From NCBI GenBank assembly GCA_943737045.1, contig CALSFV010000460.1:55785-119784 (forward strand): a DNA stretch of 64,000 nucleotides. Direction: 5' to 3'. The position numbers and the translations under genes were made by a program. Positions within the stretch are counted from its first letter, which is position 1. The number at the start of each line of letters is the position of its first letter. The notes beneath the pieces were generated by a model, which did no database searches, was not told where the DNA came from, and saw nothing but the letters and a program-made list of their open reading frames with translations. This DNA comes from Parapristionchus giblindavisi (taxonomy: Eukaryota > Nematoda > Chromadorea > Rhabditida > Diplogasteridae). Positions 22,062 to 34,547 of the stretch are shown here, in pieces.

Positions 22062-23553
22062 TATCACGCATGTCACCTAAGGATTGACCAAAATCGTCTG
22101 CTTTACTACACACTTTTGAGCTGACCCCCTCTTTTCTCCACGGTTTTCGATGGTCCTTGGGTAGGACATCCCTGAACCAGAGTAGCAAGGTTGGTAGATC
22201 AATCGTCTCTCCAGGAGCTCACGTCAAAGTTCGTCGTTGAGGCCCCTTCCGATGCGATTTTCTCGGCTCACAGGAGAGCTAGGAAAAAGTGATCAACAGA
22301 TGAAATGTGTAATTTCTCGAGTACTTTCAGATAAAAATGTGAAAATCCAACTTTTTGATTTTGTGTTCCATAAGGAATTGGTTTTGTTCTACAGTTCCGG
22401 GACCTATTTTGTTTTGGGCTCAATCGATAGAGCTCATCAATAGCTTTCATTTAAGCCCTTGGGAGCCGATTTAAGTTGGCATTTGGCTGAATGACGGCCA
22501 AAAAACTGCATTTGAATGCTGGTAGATCACTAATAAAAGCCGCGCGTTGCTTTGATCTACTCGCCATTGTCGGATAATTGACCGGATTGTCCTGTAATAT
22601 ACTGGAGAATGTGCTGACGATCAATCTGACGTCGAGTCGCTCACCCAAGTTCGTTGTGTTCTCGCTGCAGCCAAATCAGCGAAATTAGTCCATTCCGATG
22701 GTTCCTGATACGGATTGACCGATGAATACTGTTGATATGAGAGAAAGTTCCAGTTCCGCCCAGTGGATGGGCATCCAAGATGGCTACGTCGATTCAGTCC
22801 AGCAAGAACTCTCTCGGGAATTCTTCGAGAAACATAGATCACTTGGCCAGAGATCCAGAGAGTTCTAAATGGAACTTTTTTCTCAGATCTACAGCATTCA
22901 TCTTTCAATCCGTATCAGAAACCATCGAAATGGACTAATTTCGCTGGTTTGGCTGCAGCGAGAACACAACGAACTTGGGTGAGCGACTTGACGTCAGATT
23001 GATCGTCAGCACATTCTCCAGTATATTACAGGACAATCCGGTCAATTATCCGACAATGGCGAGTAGATCAAAGCAACGCGCGGCTTTTATTAGTGATCTA
23101 CCAGCATTCAAATGCAGTTTTTTGGCCGTCATTCAGCCAAATGCCAACTTAAATCGGCTCCCAAGGGCTTAAATGAAAGCTATTGATGAGCTCTATCGAT
23201 TGAGCCCAAAACAAAATAGGTCCCGGAACTGTAGAACAAAACCAATTCCTTATGGAACACAAAATCAAAAAGTTGGATTTTCACATTTTTATCTGAAAGT
23301 ACTCGAGAAATTACACATTTCATCTGTTGATCACTTTTTCCTAGCTCTCCTGTGAGCCGAGAAAATCGCATCGGAAGGGGCCTCAACGACGAACTTTGAC
23401 GTGCGCTCCTGGAGAGACGATTGATCTACCAACCTTGCTACTCTGGTTCAGGGATGTCCTACCCAAGGACCATCGAAAACCGTGGAGAAAAGAGGGGGTC
23501 AGCTCAAAAGTGTGTAGTGGAATCAGTCAATTCTTAGCTGACATGCGTGATAT
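22062..23553. mobile_element. 1.49-kb foldback element, arms ~650 bp
   Basis: 'atcacgcatgtc' at the left and 'gacatgcgtgat' at the right bracket two near-identical inverted arms. Even the 60- to 68-codon frames are mirrored on the opposite strand. The central 190 bp (about 22733-22906) are not palindromic. An end fragment ('caattcttaggcgagatgcg') also occurs at 21490. There is no recognisable transposase. It lies in intron 5 of the partial X copy. Confidence 0.85.
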
Positions 23554-23582
23554 ATTTCGAAACAGAATTTCAAGCTCTTTTA

Positions 23583-24231
23583 GGGGGGCGATCGTTTTGC
23601 CAACGATCGTTTACACAACGGATCATAAATCGGTGGGGTTTTGGCTTTTGGCAACCAAAGCTGTACCATTGCTATCAGTGGCAGTGTACGGTATTTGGCT
23701 ACCGTAACCGTCGGGAATCGCGAACTGATTTTTTTCATTCAACCCATGACCCGGGGTTCATGGTTGAAAATCGCCGAAGTCGAAAAATTCATGATATACT
23801 GGGACCAGATACTAGTTGCCATTATATCAATAGTGAGCCAACTTTTATCAATCAGGATACTGTAACCCGTACTACCGTAATCAAACAGGGATTTGCCGTG
23901 ATTTTCGCTATAATGTTGTAGGGTACGGTAGCTAGATTACGGTAGTTCGGGTTACGGTATCCTGAAAGATAAAAGTTGGCTCACTACTGATATAATGGCA
24001 CTAGTATTTGGTCTCAGAGTATCATGAATTTTTCGACTTCGGCCATTTTCAACCATGAACCCCGGGTCGTGGGTCAACTGAAAAAAATCAGTTCGCGATA
24101 ACTGACGGTTACGGTAGCCCAATACCGTACACTCCAACTGCTAGCAATGGTGCAACTTTGGCTGCCATACGCCAAATCCCAACCGATTTATGATCCGTTG
24201 TGCAAACGATCGTTGGCAAAACGATCGCCCC
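23583..24231. mobile_element. 649-bp foldback element
   Basis: 'ggggcgatcgttttgccaac' starts both arms. The arms of about 300 bp contain 'accattgctatcagtgg' and 'catgacccggggttcatgg'. A single arm of the same family is at 47934-48230. It begins 30 bp after the preceding foldback. The short frames on each strand are arm mirror images and not genes. Downstream, 24245-24400 is T-rich with 'ttttttgttcg' phrases ending in a CAGCCCTG box. Confidence 0.8.
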
Positions 24232-25485
24232 AACACGAGATAAAGTTAAAATTTTCTCGGAAAAGTGGGGAAAATTAATTTTTTTTTTGGTTTTTTTTGT
24301 TCGGTGAGAAATTTTTTTTGTTGTGACCAAACAAAAAATTTTTTGTTCGAAATAGTTTTTTGTCCCAGCCCTGCTGTGAGGGTATGAAAATGTATGAGTT
24401 TTTTGTTCCATAGTTCATCCACACATATATTGCTTATGACCAACGGTCGCTGACCAATCTGTTAACTGTGAAACTCGAATTCACGAGGTGATCAAAAGTG
24501 GCGAGCAGAAAAGTTGTGGGAAGCATGAAGGGGCTTATTGTTAGAGTAGACGTTTCTGATTAATTCGTAATGAGACAAACTAACTTACTGTAAAGATACT
24601 GTATTTTTTACGGTGGTTAGCGGCTAGGACGGAGCTGGGTGGGGCACTGACGGTTCACAAGCATTTCTTTATATTTTCTTTAATATTCGTCGCTTGCACG
24701 ACATTATAGAAAACCTCGTGCATTCATTTCTCACAGTCGATATGAGTGAGTGTTAGCCAGTCCTACAATGTTTTTCTACCTGGCTCTGGAGGTGATAAAT
24801 AGATAATAAAGGTAAAGGTACAACCCGTTCAAGTCGAATAAAGTCCTGCGGCAGATCACTGCTAGGCCAGTAATTTATTTTGATTACCATATAGCGCCTA
24901 ATTCATCAAAAAATTCCATCAATTCATGGAATAAATAAATAAACCAATGATATGAGATTATGCGTAATTAATACATCAATCGGGTTTTAGTTTTACAAAA
25001 AATACTTTTACATTTCACACCATCGTACAATATCACAATATTGTTAATCAAATTTCATTTTCATAAGGTGATGAAAATGAAATTTGATTAACAAAAAGAC
25101 TAACGCTAGATACGAGGGACACTGTCCCATCAGTTAACTGTGAGACATGAATTCTCGAGGTGACGCAAAAGTGAGGAAAATAAATGTTGGGGAAGGCATG
25201 AATGGGCTTAGAGTAGGCGCTTTATGTAAACATCAGAACTGTGTGAATTGTAATGTAATCATCGTGATTACCGTAGTAATACATTTTTTTTAAATTTATT
25301 TTTATAATATTTTAAATAATAATAATTATATTAATAACAGGAAGCGATCGATCATGATATCGAGTGTGCGAAGCGACGTCGGAAAGGACGAATGGAGCAG
25401 GAGAGTAGACGATTGAGAGAGCAGAGGATACGACAGGAACAGTATGAATTTGAAGAGGTACGGTAGTTATCTGACGAGTTACGGT

Positions 25486-25689
25486 CACACATTTTCGGTA
25501 CTCTCGCCGTTTGTTTTTATATACTTGGTCAATTCTCGAAATATGGTAGGTTGATTCACAAAATTCGTTGTTTTCGCTTAAAAATCGTCATTTTTAGCTT
25601 CCTTTTTTATCAAGTGGAATAAAATGGGCCTTATATACAGTGGGTCGTAGTGGGTCAATCCTTGCACTGCGAGGGTATGGCAATTTAAG
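25486..25689. mobile_element. 204-bp element with 8-bp target duplication in X intron 6
   Basis: GTTACGGT stands at 25478-25485 and again at 25690-25697, and only once in the empty intron-6 sites of the other X copies. The element begins 'cacacattttcggtactctc' and ends 'gagggtatggcaatttaag'. An 8-bp duplication fits hAT-type mobility, although the terminal inverted repeats are weak. It is a family member of 5537-5720. Confidence 0.75.
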
Positions 25690-26533
25690 GTTACGGTATG
25701 CGTACTGATGGGGGTACTGTAGGAGGATACTGATACTATGGATACGATGCAATTGTTGTAACACGGGTCTCCTGTAAAAGTGTATGAAAATTAGAACCTT
25801 TTTCGACAGAAAAAAAATGATTTCCCCCGTTTTTATTGAATGTTGTTAGACTGGCCAACCGAGTACGAAAACAACATTTTGAAATTTTGTTTTTCGAAAT
25901 TTGCAAATCTATGCAATTTGTTTCCTGTAAACTTCAGTTGAATGTAACTCGCTTCGTTTTTGTGCTACCGTGTTACAATTTATTTAGATCGGTTGTTAAT
26001 AACCTCTTCTACAAATAACTCAATTGAGGATATGGTCGGAAATGTTGTTTTTCATGTGTTATTGCATGAAAACTGTTTTTCAGCATACAAAATGAGATGT
26101 TTCTCGAAAAGTTTCTCCAAAGGATAAGAGTTTTATTGCAGATTCGGATTCCCCTTCCACAAATTGGGGTATCCTGTTATATCTTTCAACCCAACTCTGT
26201 CACCCCAATAGTATATCGTCCAGGACTTAGTGCAATTTTCTCTCAAATCACATTTTTGGCTGTAAATCAGCTCAAACTTATGCTAATTTTCTTAATAGCA
26301 TATTTAAACCTTGTATCGACCAGCCTTACAAAATTGTCTTAGTGGTTCGAATTCTCAACAACAATCATTTTGGGTTATGAATCGAAAACTGATTTTATTA
26401 ACGATATGACTTTCACTGTTCCTATTTATCGTTTATTGGTATTTGTTTATTGATCGTTAAGGTCGAAGAAACTGTTTGAGTCATTCGTGATCCATTATTT
26501 TCCATTGAACCTTCGCAAAACTCTGAGAAATCA

Positions 26534-26765
<232 letters not shown>

Positions 26766-27226
26766 GAATGCATCTGAAGTTATCACTCTCTCATCCTCGA
26801 ATGTTCTCTTTTCTCGGACATGATTAATCGATGGTTTAAAGTGAATTGAGAAAGAAAACATCATTATATTTGAAAACAAAACGAAAACGCGGGGGTTTTT
26901 AAGTTGCATCAAGCCAGAAAGGCGAAAAATCGCTAATAAAATAAGTTTTCGATTCATAACTCTTATCTTATCTTATCTTATCTTATTCTTTATTCCATCA
27001 TAATACATCATCATAACTCAAAATGATTGTTGTTGAGAATTCGAACCACTAAGACAATTTTGTAAGGCTGGTCGAGATACAGGGTTTAAATATGCTATTA
27101 AGAAAATTATCATAAGTTTGACCTGATATACATCCAAAAATGTGATTTGAGAGAAAATGGCACTAAGTCCTGGACGATATACATTATTTAGCACTATTGG
27201 GGGAACAGAGTTGGGTTGAAAGATAG

Positions 27227-28236
27227 ATGAGGCCGTTTGCGTAAGACTCGACTAAGTGCCGGCACAGCCAAAAAGTCAAAATTTGGAGATCGGGGTTCTC
27301 AAGGGTGCTGTTGACGATGGTCATGCTCATTTTGCGCATAGATGCACCGTTGAGGCCAGACGACGTCGCGTTGAAATCGCTTTTTTAGTCATTTCTCCTC
27401 ACTAGGTGGTGCTTCAATTTACAGAATGTGCACCCAAGGGCAGAATTCAATGGCAATCACGCCTGTCCAATTCATTTTTCATGAAAAAGTTTTAGAAATT
27501 TTCAAAATTGAAATTTCTCTCAAAGTTAAGAGTGTTTTATGCGAGATACATAGATCGGACCGGAATGGCTTCCTGTTTCCATAGAAAAAATTTTAGCCAA
27601 TTTGACTACCTTAATTTCGAGAAAATCAACTTTTAGTGCAGTCATTTTGCAGTTGGAGTGGACACAACAGGCGAGAGAGTGTGGTGATACGAGAGAGCAG
27701 AAAGATATTATACAATCACGTCCACCCCCTTCCTTCCCATGTTGGTCGCCTTACCTGCCTCTCTGCTCTCTCGTATTACCACACTCTCTCGCCCGTTGTC
27801 TCCACTGCAACCGAAAAACGACTGCACTAAAAGTTTATATTCTCGAAATTAAGGTAGAAATAGGATGAAATTTTTTCTATGGAAACATGAAGCCATTCCG
27901 GTCCGATCTATGTATCTCGCATAAAACACTCTTGACTTTGAGAGAAATTTCAATTTTGAAAATTTCTGAAACTTTTTCATGAAAAATGAATCGGACAGGC
28001 GTGATTGCCATCGAATTGTGATCCTTGGTGCACATTCTGAAAATTTTAGCACCATCTGGTGAGGAGAAATAATTAAAAAAAAGCAATTTCAACGCTGCGT
28101 CGTCTGGCCTCAACGGTTTCTCTAGGTGCAAAATGAAGATAATCAGCGTCAACAGCACCCTTGAGAACACCGATCCCCAAATTTTGATTTTTCGACTGTG
28201 CCACATTTCACATATTTTGGTCGCAAACGGCCTCAT
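27227..28236. mobile_element. 1.01-kb foldback element 'ATGAGGCCGTTTGCG'
   Basis: Ends 'atgaggccgtttgcg' and 'cgcaaacggcctcat'. Arms of about 400 bp enclose a central smaller inverted repeat ('gcgagagagtgtgg') around 27650-27800. It interrupts the right arm of the 26136-28280 element. A sister copy with the same ends and centre is at 39996-41008. Confidence 0.8.
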
Positions 28237-28513
28237 ATCAGGATACCCCAATTTGTGGACGAGGAATCCGAATCTGCAAAATTTCACAAAAATCGAAAAC
28301 CATGACCGTATTTCGAGCCAAATTTCACAAAAATTTTCCGAATTTTCCGAAAATATTTTCGGAAATTTCCGATTTTCCGATTTTCCGAAAATATTTTTTC
28401 TGAACAGCCCTGTTTTGCACGCTCCCTCGCCTCTTTTTCTTACCTTTTTAATACTTTTAGACATTGCTCTTTTGAAAAGTTGATTTCTTCGATTTGTCTT
28501 ACTCGAAAAAATA

Positions 28514-29575
28514 GGTAAGTGAGGAGATGGTGGATTGTGTACTGTAGGTGAGGGATACGGTAGTTGAGGAGATGGTGGATTGTGTACTGTAGGTGAGGGG
28601 CACGGTAGGTGAGGAGATGGTGGATTGTGTACTGTAGGTGAGGGATACGGTAGGTGAGGAGATGGTGGATTGTGTACTGTAGGTGAGGGATACGGTAGTT
28701 GAGGAGATGGTGGATTGTGTACTGTAGGTGAGGGATACGGTAGTTGAGGAGATGGTGCATTGTGTACTGTAGGTGAGGGGCACGGTAGGTGAGGAGATGG
28801 TGGATTGTGTACTGTAGGTGAGGGATACGGTAGGTGAGGAGATGGTGGATTGTGTACTGTAGGTGAGGGATACGGTAGTTGAGGAGATGGTGGATTGTGT
28901 ACTGTAGGTGAGGGATACGGTAGTTGAGGAGATGGTGCATTGTGTACTGTAGGTGAGGGGCACGGTAGGTGAGGAGATGGTGGATTGTGTACTGTAGGTG
29001 AGGGATACGGTAGGTGAGGAGATGGTGGATTGTGTACTGTAGGTGAGGGATACGGTAGTTGAGGAGATGGTGGATTGTGTACTGTAGGTGAGGGATACGG
29101 TAGTTGAGGAGATGGTGCATTGTGTACTGTAGGTGAGGGGCACGGTAGGTGAGGAGATGGTGGATTGTGTACTGTAGGTGAGGGATACGGTAGGTGAGGA
29201 GATGGTGGATTGTGTACTGTAGGTGAGGGATACGGTAGTTGAGGAGATGGTGGATTGTGTACTGTAGGTGAGGGATACGGTAGTTGAGGAGATGGTGCAT
29301 TGTGTACTGTAGGTGAGGGGCACGGTAGGTGAGGAGATGGTGGATTGTGTACTGTAGGTGAGGGATACGGTAGTTGAGGAGATGGTGGATTGTGTACTGT
29401 AGGTGAGGGATACGGTAGGTGAGGAGATGGTGGATTGTGTACTGTAGGTGAGGGATACGGTAGTTGAGGAGATGGTGGATTGTGTACTGTAGGTGAGGTA
29501 TACGGTAGTTGAGGAGATGGTGGATTGTGTACTGTGGGTGAGGGATACGGTAGGTGAGGTGATGGTGGAGGGTAT
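28514..29575. repeat. 45-bp minisatellite with 180-bp higher-order repeat
   Basis: About 23 units of 'gaggagatggtggattgtgt' plus 'actgtaggtgagggatacgg' and a few bases. Variant units (gcat for ggat, gggcacgg for ggatacgg, taggt for tagtt) recur every fourth unit, and the blocks 28741-28920, 28921-29100 and 29101-29280 are identical. Because 45 is a multiple of 3, the whole array is open in several frames, giving a false 435-codon frame on the minus strand. The unit derives from intron 3 of gene X, where 'ggtgagggatacggtag' occurs singly. Confidence 0.95.
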
Positions 29576-29834
29576 ACTGTAGTGTAGTTGACTGTATACT
29601 GTAGGGTAGGATACGGTAGTTGAGGGTATACTGTATGGTAAGGATACGGTAGTTGAGGGTATATTGTAGGGTAGGGATACTGTAGGTGAGGGATACGGTA
29701 TGTGAGGTGATGCTGGAGGACATACTATAGCCTCGGGTGCGACCCATATTTCGGGTGTTCTAGATGTGTTTTCGACCTGTCGCTTTCGGGTTTCTGTTGT
29801 GAGTCTTTTGGGATTGGCAGTAGTGCCATCACAA

Positions 29835-29838
<4 letters not shown>

Positions 29839-29897
<59 letters not shown>
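29839..29897. repeat. (AT)n microsatellite
   Basis: Fifty-nine bases of alternating TA directly before 'aactaatcaataatctg' of X intron 3. It replaces the sequence seen in other copies ('aaatattaaataaaact'). Confidence 0.95.
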
Positions 29898-29902
<5 letters not shown>

Positions 29903-29931
29903 ATCAATAATCTGATCTACTCTCATCATAG

Positions 29932-32396
29932 GTACTCATCCTTCGTAATGGCTGTGTGCACGTTGAGTACTGTGATGCGCACGGGACACGAATACATAGA
30001 ATCGGGTACACAGGTTAGTGTGAAAGGGGAAGGGGGTGGAGCTATTTGTTATCTGGAATAGTGTTTTAATCTACCATAGAATAATTATATTTTATTATTA
30101 TTCCATTCCAGAATCGTCACCCATCACCCGATCCCTCTCCCTCGCCCTCTCCTCCACCCACCCTTCCTCGTCTCTCTCGATTGACTCCCTCTGAAGCCGC
30201 GACGACGTCATCGACGAGAAGAAAGAGGAGATTGGAGAGATCTCCCGATGAACTTATGGTGGAGGTTAGAGTGGAGACATTACTTATTTATTTATTTATT
30301 TATTTATTTACTTATTCCTTTGCAATGAGTCAAATTAACTTATCACGTCTTTCACGTAAGGATCGACAGTACATTGCCATACCCTCGCAGTGCGAGGATT
30401 GACCCACTATATAAGGCCCATTTTAGGCCACTTGATAAAAAAAGGGGGCTAAAAATGACGATTTTTAAGCGAAAATAACGATTTTTGTGATTCGACCCAC
30501 CCTATTTCGAGAATTTACCCACTATATAAAAATAAAAGGCGAGGGTACCGAAAATGTATGATCGAGACAAAGTCGTGGAGTTACCGGACAAAATATAACC
30601 CCCCAAAAATGTATGCACGAACAACGGAAAACCGTTTCCCGGGAAAATGTGACGTCATTTGCGTAAGCGGAGGCGTTTTACAATAATCTTATGACGCTAA
30701 TGACGTCACATTTTCCCGGGAAACGGTTTTCCGTTGTTCACGCATACGGCCACTGGTCAAAGATATCATGGTTCCTATTGTTAGTTTAGTTGAAGATATA
30801 GAAAAATTGGGTGCAAGGGAAGAGAGCACCTCGCGCATTCATGTCTCACAGCCGATATGAGCGATGATATGACTTATAACTATGACTTATACAATCTTGC
30901 TTTGTTGATGTCTGGCATTGCAATTGAATCAACTTTATCAGCTTTTAATGGGTTGAGCACAAACAAAGTATGTATTTATTCTAATTATTCTCGCAATTTT
31001 TTTCAAAACAATTTTGTGATCAGTTTCGACTTTCCATGAAGTGGTGAAAGGGGTAACGTTTGAGACAAGTGGAACGCGCTTTTATCCTTCAAACGATTTC
31101 TTAATTTGAATTTTCGTTTTCCGTTTCAATATTTTCAGTCGCTTTTTTTCCTATTCTATTGCTTACAACCAACGATCACTGACCGATCAGTTAGTAGTGA
31201 AACTTGAATTCACGAGGTGATCAGAAGTGACGCGAAAGAAATGCTTTGGAAGGAAGAAATGGGCTTACAGTTAGTTTAGACGCTTGATGTAAACATCACA
31301 ATTATGTGAGGTGTAATGCAATCATCGAGAATACCGTAGCAATACATTTAAAAAAATTATTTTTTAATATTTTTTAATAATAATTATATTAATAACAGGA
31401 AGCGATCGATCATGATATCGAGTGTGCGAAGCGACGTCGGAAAGGACGAATGGAGCAGGAGAGTAGACGATTGAGAGAGCAGAGGATACGACAGGAACAG
31501 TACGAATTTGAAGAGGTACGGTAGTTATCTGACGAGTTACGGTATGCGTAGTGGTGGGATACTGTAGGAGGATACTGTAGGTGATGTTGATACTCTGGAT
31601 GCAATGTAATTAATTGTTGTAAATGATTAATTTAAGTTATTTTAATAACAGTATCTAATTTTATCATTAATCTATGGCTGAAAAACTCCTATATTTGCAA
31701 TTTTTAATTATTATTAACTTAAAGGCACTCCACGAGTTTTAATAATTTGAAACTCACAGCTCTGACAGTATTTACTGTTGGGCTGTTTACGAGAGAGTGT
31801 GGAAAAAACGGAGAGTAAAATAAGATCGGATGTACCTTATTGTTAACAACAAATGGAAAACTCTTGCCAAAGACAGCAGGAGAGAGATCTAGCCCGGTTG
31901 ATTTTGGTTTCACGAAATCGTTATTGCTCCTGTGCTTGATCAGTTACTGATTCATACTCAATAACACATCACTCAATCATACACTTACAGTTGCTGTGCA
32001 CATACGACGACATTGGCGCGAACGTCGAGCTGCGAGAGCAGAAGGTGGGTGGTATTGACGCTCGAATTCGTTTAGGGATACTGTATCAGGGGGGGGGGGG
32101 GAGATTAGCTCTTTCTTTTCGTTTTCCTAGCTGTAGTGGAACAGAAGTAGAATGTTTGTAATGATTGGAATGCAGGGAATATCGATTGATCTTTGATCTC
32201 TAGATAAGGGATTGATCTTTGATCTCTCATTCATAGATTGATCTTTGATCTCTTTCAGGGTCCAACTCGCATTTACAACTCAATGGAGCGAGTAATAGTG
32301 GAGGAATTGGTTGTAGAGGACGAAGATGATGTTGTGATTAGGGCGGACGAACCGGAACCAGAACCGGAGAGTAGTCATCCGGAACGGGAACCGTGA
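29932..32396 (+). CDS. Gene X, copy B (ex4-ex8), probably defective in ex4
   Basis: Exons: ex4 29932-30013, ex5 30112-30264, ex6 31399-31515, ex7 31991-32044, ex8 32259-32396 (stop TGA). Ex5-ex8 are open, phase 0 and have good splice sites. Ex4 is 82 nt instead of 84, so the frame shifts if it is used. Ex8 is shorter than in A and C by 13 codons inside the acidic tail but rejoins in frame (45 instead of 58 residues, same SSHPEREP end). Ex3 and earlier exons are not found immediately upstream; the minisatellite takes the place of intron 3. It is followed 748 bp later by Y copy B. It may be a C-terminal half of a longer transcript that starts with the exons at 19.8-25.5 kb. See copy C for the domain discussion. 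Confidence 0.6.
30372..30563. mobile_element. ~190-bp element of the 25486 family in X intron 5
   Basis: Reverse orientation copy: 'acattgccataccctcgcag' to 'ggcgagggtaccgaaaatg'. The empty site is seen at 20980 ('aaggatcgagacaaaatcg'). Here 'atcga' is repeated on both sides, fitting a short target duplication. Confidence 0.65.
30612..30746. mobile_element. 135-bp palindromic MITE
   Basis: 'acaacggaaaaccgtttccc' and its complement at the far end; the arms contain 'gggaaaatgtgacgtca' and its mirror. Half copy at 21050-21120. Confidence 0.7.
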
Positions 32397-32664
32397 AATG
32401 ATGAGGAGGGCCAGAACCCGGCAATGGCTGATTATCGATTTTTCTATCGTATAATTTATTTGTTATAGTATATGTTATGTCCATTCCTGTGTAGTAATGT
32501 GCTGTCCAAAATTTAAAGAAAAGAAAGGAAAAAGAGCGAGAGAGTGTGTGAAACGAGGAGAGTTTTCCCTGTTTTGTTCTTTTTTTTCGCAACTTTGAAC
32601 AATGAAATCTCATGGTAACCCAGCTTACATGTAGGATAACACCACCAAAGCAGTTGGTAAAGTT

Positions 32665-32780
32665 ATTCAAAGGAAGCGTAACCTCTCTTTCAATGGTTTC
32701 TTCGAAGCGTAATGCTTTCTCGTTGTTAGAGAACAGAGAAGTCGTGTGCGCAATGAAGAGACCATTGAGAGAGGTAACGC
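32665..32780. mobile_element. MITE in the X-Y interval, copy-B specific
   Basis: 'ggaagcgtaacctctctttc' and 'agagaggtaacgcatccctt' face each other, with inner 'cgttgttagagaacagag'. Copies A and C have the empty site ('agcttatttaaaatgtgaaag'). A relative lies at 58983-59085. Confidence 0.65.
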
Positions 32781-33143
32781 ATCCCTTTAAAATGTGAAAG
32801 TACCCCCCAAGTATCTGTAGTGAATCATATATCTACAGAATCAGTTTAGTGTTGTTGAATGGGATTTAATACAGTAGCCGTAATTGATCGTAGATCATTT
32901 GTAAATTTCTGCAATCGATTTCCGAAGCGACTCCCCCTTACTTTCTCTGAATTTGTGCATTTTGATACGTTGTTGTTGTTTGCGATTTATCGCCCTTATG
33001 CTTCAAGTTTCCTTATCCGATAAATTTCATTTTAAAGTTTTAAATAAACGTTTGCCTTTTTCGCTATGGGTTCCTTAACCCTCTCGTATCTTGCCGAATC
33101 GATAATCTTTCGATCGATCAATAACAATTATCGGATCTACAGT

Positions 33144-34245
33144 ATGACGGATGGTAGAAAGATTGCTGAAGAACACCTTTCGAGGTTGCGTCCTGCTGTG
33201 AAAGATGGGAGTGAGTAATCCGCTGATTATTGATTATCTCCTATTCGAACATTTTTGCATGTTCCGAAAATGTATAAAAAGTAAAATTGCTGTACACTTT
33301 ACATTATATCGATCAATATGTATTCCGATTATCGATTTATCGATTGATTATTTCAGATGCCGCAGGTCTTTCAACAGTGCAGCTGAAGACTGCGATTCTT
33401 CTGCTGATCGAGTTGCACCTGCTACTCACTGAGCAGGTAGATATTGATTGATTTATTATTTGGCTTGTTGTTACTCTATAACATACATGGGCGGGGTACA
33501 TGGAGCACGGTTCTACATGAGGCATATGAACCGAATATTGTTTCTAAAAAGGGTTTATTTTACAGGGCATTAAAAAAATTTACATTTTACCTAAACCTCA
33601 TTTTTAAAGGAAAAAGCCCCCCCCCCCCTCCCCTGATTCGTTGTTTCATTATTATGACAATTCCTGTACGTGCTACTCTCGTGATGTGTTTTTTGCATGG
33701 AATTGCAGTGTGAATTCCCGCGGGAGTAATCGGGCTAAGTACACCTGATTTGGCTAAGTACTTCAGGATTCGTTAAGTTAACTTAATTAAGTTAATACGG
33801 TCTCTCTGACTACGTGGTTGTGGCTCTAACTACTTCCGGTCACATTTACTTTACCTAACTTAGTTAAGAATAATTTAGTTAAGAATAATCACAGGCTTAG
33901 CTTTGCTCTCTCGCAGGACTTCTTGTACCTTGAATAACAGGGTGTACATGCGAGTTATCACTGCTAGGCCAGTTGCCTAGTGCACACCTCAAATCTTGAG
34001 TGGCATTTTCCATTTGCATTGCTGTCTCTTCTTCGTGATCTCCGTGATCTCGTTCGCCTTCACCTCATATCTTCCTTCCTCTCACTCTGCACGTTCCTCC
34101 AGAGTCTATATCAGATGGATACGGAGAGAGAGAGAAGACAGTGGAGGAGAGAGGGGGATAGAGAGAGGGGGGAGAGGGAGAGAGAGAGAAGGGGATAAAG
34201 GATAGAGTCATCGAACGGAACAAAAATGGATTGCACTTAGTGTAG

Positions 34246-34308
<63 letters not shown>

Positions 34309-34498
34309 TCTCCCTCTCCCTCTCTCTCTCCTCCCCTCTCTCTCTCACTCTCTCTCTCTTTTTCTCTCTCTCCACCTCTCTCGCTCTCTCTCCTCTCTCT
34401 AGCTTGCTCTCCCTCTCAAAATTGGAATAGGGTAGAGTGAAAGATAGGAGGATAGATAGAGGCGTCTAAACGGAGGATCGAAAAGAAGGAAGTGGAGA

Positions 34499-34547
<49 letters not shown>

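Larger units (their letters stand above)
19830..25457 (+). pseudogene. Gene X, partial copy (ex3-ex6)
   Basis: Recognised exons: ex3 about 19850-20018 (Arg/Gly stretch, Asp run, MYPLMDEDEEEW, HCTAHM), ex4 20350-20433 (28 codons, fully open), ex5 20742-20894 (51 codons), ex6 25341-25457 (39 codons). Ex4-ex6 have proper acceptors and donors and are phase 0. The ex3 donor is gone: 'atgagg' runs into 'atacagtag' instead of 'gtacgg', giving a stop three codons later. Intron 5 is swollen to 4.4 kb by two foldback elements. No ex7/ex8 follow before copy B, so either it is a truncated copy or its ex4-ex6 are extra internal exons of a long gene ending at 32396. The function is as uncertain as for copy C. 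Confidence 0.65.

Noticed and set aside
22237..23386. Paired small frames in the 22-23.5 kb region as a divergent gene pair
   Set aside because: Same explanation: inverted arms of one element.
28514..29575. CRISPR-like regular repeats
   Set aside because: Units are contiguous without unique spacers, and the context is eukaryotic introns.
28440..29747. 435-codon open frame on the minus strand with 15-residue repeats
   Set aside because: It is the 45-bp minisatellite read through; any 45-bp repeat without a stop is open over its whole length. No start context or splice logic.
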